From contig JAEVZK010000094.1 in assembly GCA_023392285.1 (NCBI GenBank), positions 1-8,150 on the forward strand: a stretch of 8,150 nt of DNA. The letters run 5' to 3'. The position numbers were made by a program, and so were the translations under genes. The notes under the pieces were generated by a model, which was given only the letters and a program-made list of their open reading frames with translations, did no database searches and was not told the origin of the DNA. This DNA is from Armatimonadota bacterium. GTDB taxonomy: Bacteria > Armatimonadota > Fimbriimonadia > Fimbriimonadales > Fimbriimonadaceae. Of this stretch, positions 7,125 to 8,150 are shown in pieces (position 1 is the first letter of the stretch; each line of letters starts with the position of its first letter).

Positions 7125-7919
7125 CTACCACCAAACAAATACGACAAGGCACACTCCCGCAATGACCGACAGCCGCAGAATCATCGCGCTTTCAAACCAG
7201 TCATCCGCGTTGCCCTCTTCCAAGACGTACTGCAGGCAGGCAAGGCCCACGGCGAGGAGCCCAATTCCCAGCCAGTCGACTTTTCCAGTCTTCCGTTCCC
7301 CAGGCGGGTCGTGAAGGAAGCTCCAGACCAGGAATGTTGAGACGATCCCGATGGGCACATTGATAAAGAAGCACCAGTTCCATGTGTAGTTGTCGGTGAT
7401 CCAGCCCCCTAAAGTCGGGCCGAGCGTTGGTGCGACAATGATCCCCATAATGAAGATCGACTGAACCAGCCCCTGCTCTTCTTGCGGGAAGACCTGGCGA
7501 ATGGTTGCTTGAGCTGTAGACAGCAGCGCGGCGCCCCCTGCTCCTTGCAAGATTCGCCAGATCACCAGTTCCACCAAACTGTGCGATGTCCCGCAGAAGA
7601 ACGAGGCGACGATGAAAAGCACAATCGAGAACGTCAGGTAATTTCGTCGACCGAATCGTGCGGCAAGGAACGCGGTCATGGGGAGGACCACGACGTTGCT
7701 CAAGATATATCCGGTCGCCACCCAGGCAATCTCAACGGTCGTCGCTCCCAAGTTGCCCGCCATCTGCGGCAGAGCGACATTTACGATGGTGGTGTCGAGC
7801 ACCTCCATAATGGCCGCGGTGATCAGCCCAAGCAGGATGAGCCATCGGTATTTGACGACACTCTCCTCGTGGGCGTCAAAGCTTGCCTGTCTCGTTTGTG
7901 AAGCGGATGCCGTCGCCAT
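7125..7919 (-). CDS. N-terminal part (TM1-8) of the interrupted DHA2 exporter
   Basis: These 264 residues carry the hallmarks of the N-terminal half of a DHA2 transporter: motif D1 LDTTIVNVALP (41-51) in TM1, FLAARFGRR (84-92) as motif A after TM2, WRILQGAGGAAL (121-132) as motif B in TM4, the antiporter motif C APTLGPTLGG (163-172) in TM5, and WNWCFFINVPIG (180-191). TM7 and TM8, the extra hairpin of 14-TM exporters, end at VVFVWW just before the amber codon. The ATG at 7919 is preceded by a weak GGA about 8 bases away. The 22-bp palindrome at 7933-7954 lies 13 bases upstream, so repression at that site is plausible. Alone, this half would lack the C-terminal bundle needed for a normal MFS fold. 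Confidence 0.8.
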   Translation of the reverse strand: MATASASQTRQASFDAHEESVVKYRWLILLGLITAAIMEVLDTTIVNVALPQMAGNLGATTVEIAWVATGYILSNVVVLPMTAFLAARFGRRNYLTFSIVLFIVASFFCGTSHSLVELVIWRILQGAGGAALLSTAQATIRQVFPQEEQGLVQSIFIMGIIVAPTLGPTLGGWITDNYTWNWCFFINVPIGIVSTFLVWSFLHDPPGERKTGKVDWLGIGLLAVGLACLQYVLEEGNADDWFESAMILRLSVIAGVCLVVFVWW

Positions 7920-7932
7920 TCAGGTGTTCCAG

Positions 7933-7954
7933 GATACTATACGCGCATAGTATC
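7933..7954. promoter_or_regulatory. 22-bp palindrome; candidate operator for the exporter gene
   Basis: GATACTAT (7933-7940) and ATAGTATC (7947-7954) are perfect 8-bp inverted arms around ACGCGC. The central four bases are also self-complementary, so 10 of 11 pairs match. The site is 13 bases from the exporter ATG. On the minus strand it contains TATAGT (7941-7936), a possible -10 element, although no convincing -35 box lies at the right distance. A dimeric repressor of the TetR, MarR or PadR type is the usual reader of such sites near efflux genes; no regulator gene is in the window. Confidence 0.55.
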
Positions 7955-8024
7955 GCCGAAGTCTCTGGGTCTTTTTGGCCCGCTGCATGAGAAACTTGCA
8001 GGTTCGCATGACCGCGGGCAAACC

Positions 8025-8053
8025 TTGCTAAAAACGCTTTACTGTGCTAAAAT
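8025..8053 (+). promoter_or_regulatory. Sigma70-type promoter of the riboswitch transcript
   Basis: TTGCTA (8025-8030, 4 of 6 to consensus) and TAAAAT (8048-8053, 5 of 6) are separated by exactly 17 bases. The expected start of transcription is near 8060, just before the folded leader RNA that begins with a small GCAA-capped hairpin (8061-8074). The position relative to the riboswitch supports the call. Confidence 0.65.
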
Positions 8054-8076
8054 ATCTTCGTGGCTGCAAAGCCAAC

Positions 8077-8150
8077 CGTTGAATTCAAGAAATTGAAACG
8101 GGGGACCCGTAACTTTGGGGTGAATGACGTTCTGAGAAGGACGACTAGGG
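8077..8150 (+). ncRNA. c-di-AMP riboswitch (ydaO-yuaA class), 5' part, cut by the window edge
   Basis: The stretch matches the 5' half of ydaO-yuaA leaders, which sense cyclic di-AMP and usually switch off wall-remodelling, osmolyte or potassium-uptake genes. CGT (8077-8079) pairs with ACG (8098-8100) and encloses a hairpin TTCAA-GAAA-TTGAA (8084-8097). It is followed at once by GGGGGACCC (8100-8108), then TTTGGGGTGAAT (8114-8125), where CCCG pairs with TGGG (one G-U), and CTAGGG (8145-8150) at the edge. Between them, CGTTCT-GAGA-AGGACG (8128-8143) forms a 6-bp stem with a GNRA loop. This order (hairpin, GGGGACCC, UGGGGUGAAU, hairpin, UAGGG) matches the class as I remember it from Bacillus. 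The 3' half, with its CCCGUCAGCUAACCUCG-like strand, and the controlled gene must lie beyond 8150. A frame open from GTG 8060 is judged spurious. Confidence 0.85.

Larger units (their letters stand above)
6306..7919 (-). pseudogene. DHA2 (EmrB/QacA) family drug exporter gene interrupted by an in-frame amber codon
   Basis: Read through one TAG, this locus encodes a 537-residue, 14-TM major facilitator exporter, the usual length of EmrB-like DHA2 proteins that use the proton gradient to expel drugs or toxic compounds. The TAG is at 7127-7125 (codon 265). The frame is unchanged on both sides: VFVWW, stop, LSSRNKAPVVDFHVLRN. Relatives commonly have WWEL followed by PVVD and LLRNR here, so GAG to TAG by one base change is the likely origin. 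No other lesion is visible and both halves keep intact motifs. It is therefore a recent nonsense allele, a sequencing error, a readthrough gene or a split protein. The two reading frames are also listed separately. TAG ends the reductase, binding-protein and exporter frames, which argues against amber being generally reassigned. Confidence 0.8.

Noticed and set aside
6306..7919. Frameshift or two unrelated genes in the exporter locus
   Set aside because: Counting codons shows that both parts are in the same phase; only the TAG at 7127-7125 separates them, and together they make one DHA2 protein of normal length.
7978..8019. Inverted repeat GCCCGC/GCGGGC with a 30-base loop
   Set aside because: The arms are only six bases with a long loop, and no T run follows on either strand, so it is not supported as a terminator.
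8060..8150. Open frame from GTG at 8060 to the window end, which would be a leaderless coding sequence
   Set aside because: It overlaps the hairpins and conserved blocks of the riboswitch. The peptide is short and unrecognised, and a folded leader explains the sequence better.

Overview
The window looks like chromosomal DNA from a soil or environmental bacterium of the Acidobacteriota type. This is an inference from the gene set (a DUF4397 lipoprotein, a MurJ of the non-proteobacterial form, a DHA2 exporter, a CUT2-type sugar uptake system), moderately high GC and frequent weak Shine-Dalgarno sites. No marker gene settles the taxonomy.

Layout from left to right. Bases 1-140 are a tandem repeat of nearly seven 21-bp units, followed by a terminator hairpin (150-168) that serves the minus-strand gene beside it. 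An aldo/keto reductase (215-1186, minus) is divergent from murJ, the lipid II flippase (1271-2989, plus). A DUF4397 lipoprotein with an internal duplication (3023-4339, plus) follows murJ and stops two bases before the end of a convergent minus-strand block. That block, read right to left, is a DHA2/EmrB-type 14-TM exporter (7919-6306), an RbsC-type sugar permease (6272-5316) and a YtfQ/RbsB-type sugar-binding lipoprotein (5319-4342). The last two overlap by ATGA. No sugar-transporter ATPase is present in the window.

Two observations stand out. First, the DHA2 exporter reads in a single frame over a normal full length of 537 residues, but is interrupted by one in-frame amber codon (7127-7125) exactly between its N-terminal 8-TM part and its C-terminal 6-TM bundle. 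This is a nonsense allele or a split protein, not a frameshift. Second, the right edge contains a sigma70-like promoter (8025-8053) on the plus strand followed by the 5' part of what I read as a c-di-AMP (ydaO-yuaA class) riboswitch, from 8077 past the end of the window. The gene it controls lies outside.

Between the divergent exporter and riboswitch transcripts lies a near-perfect 22-bp palindrome (7933-7954), a good candidate operator for a local repressor of the exporter. The envelope theme (MurJ, lipoprotein, efflux, c-di-AMP leader) may be coincidental, because the genes are in separate transcription units.
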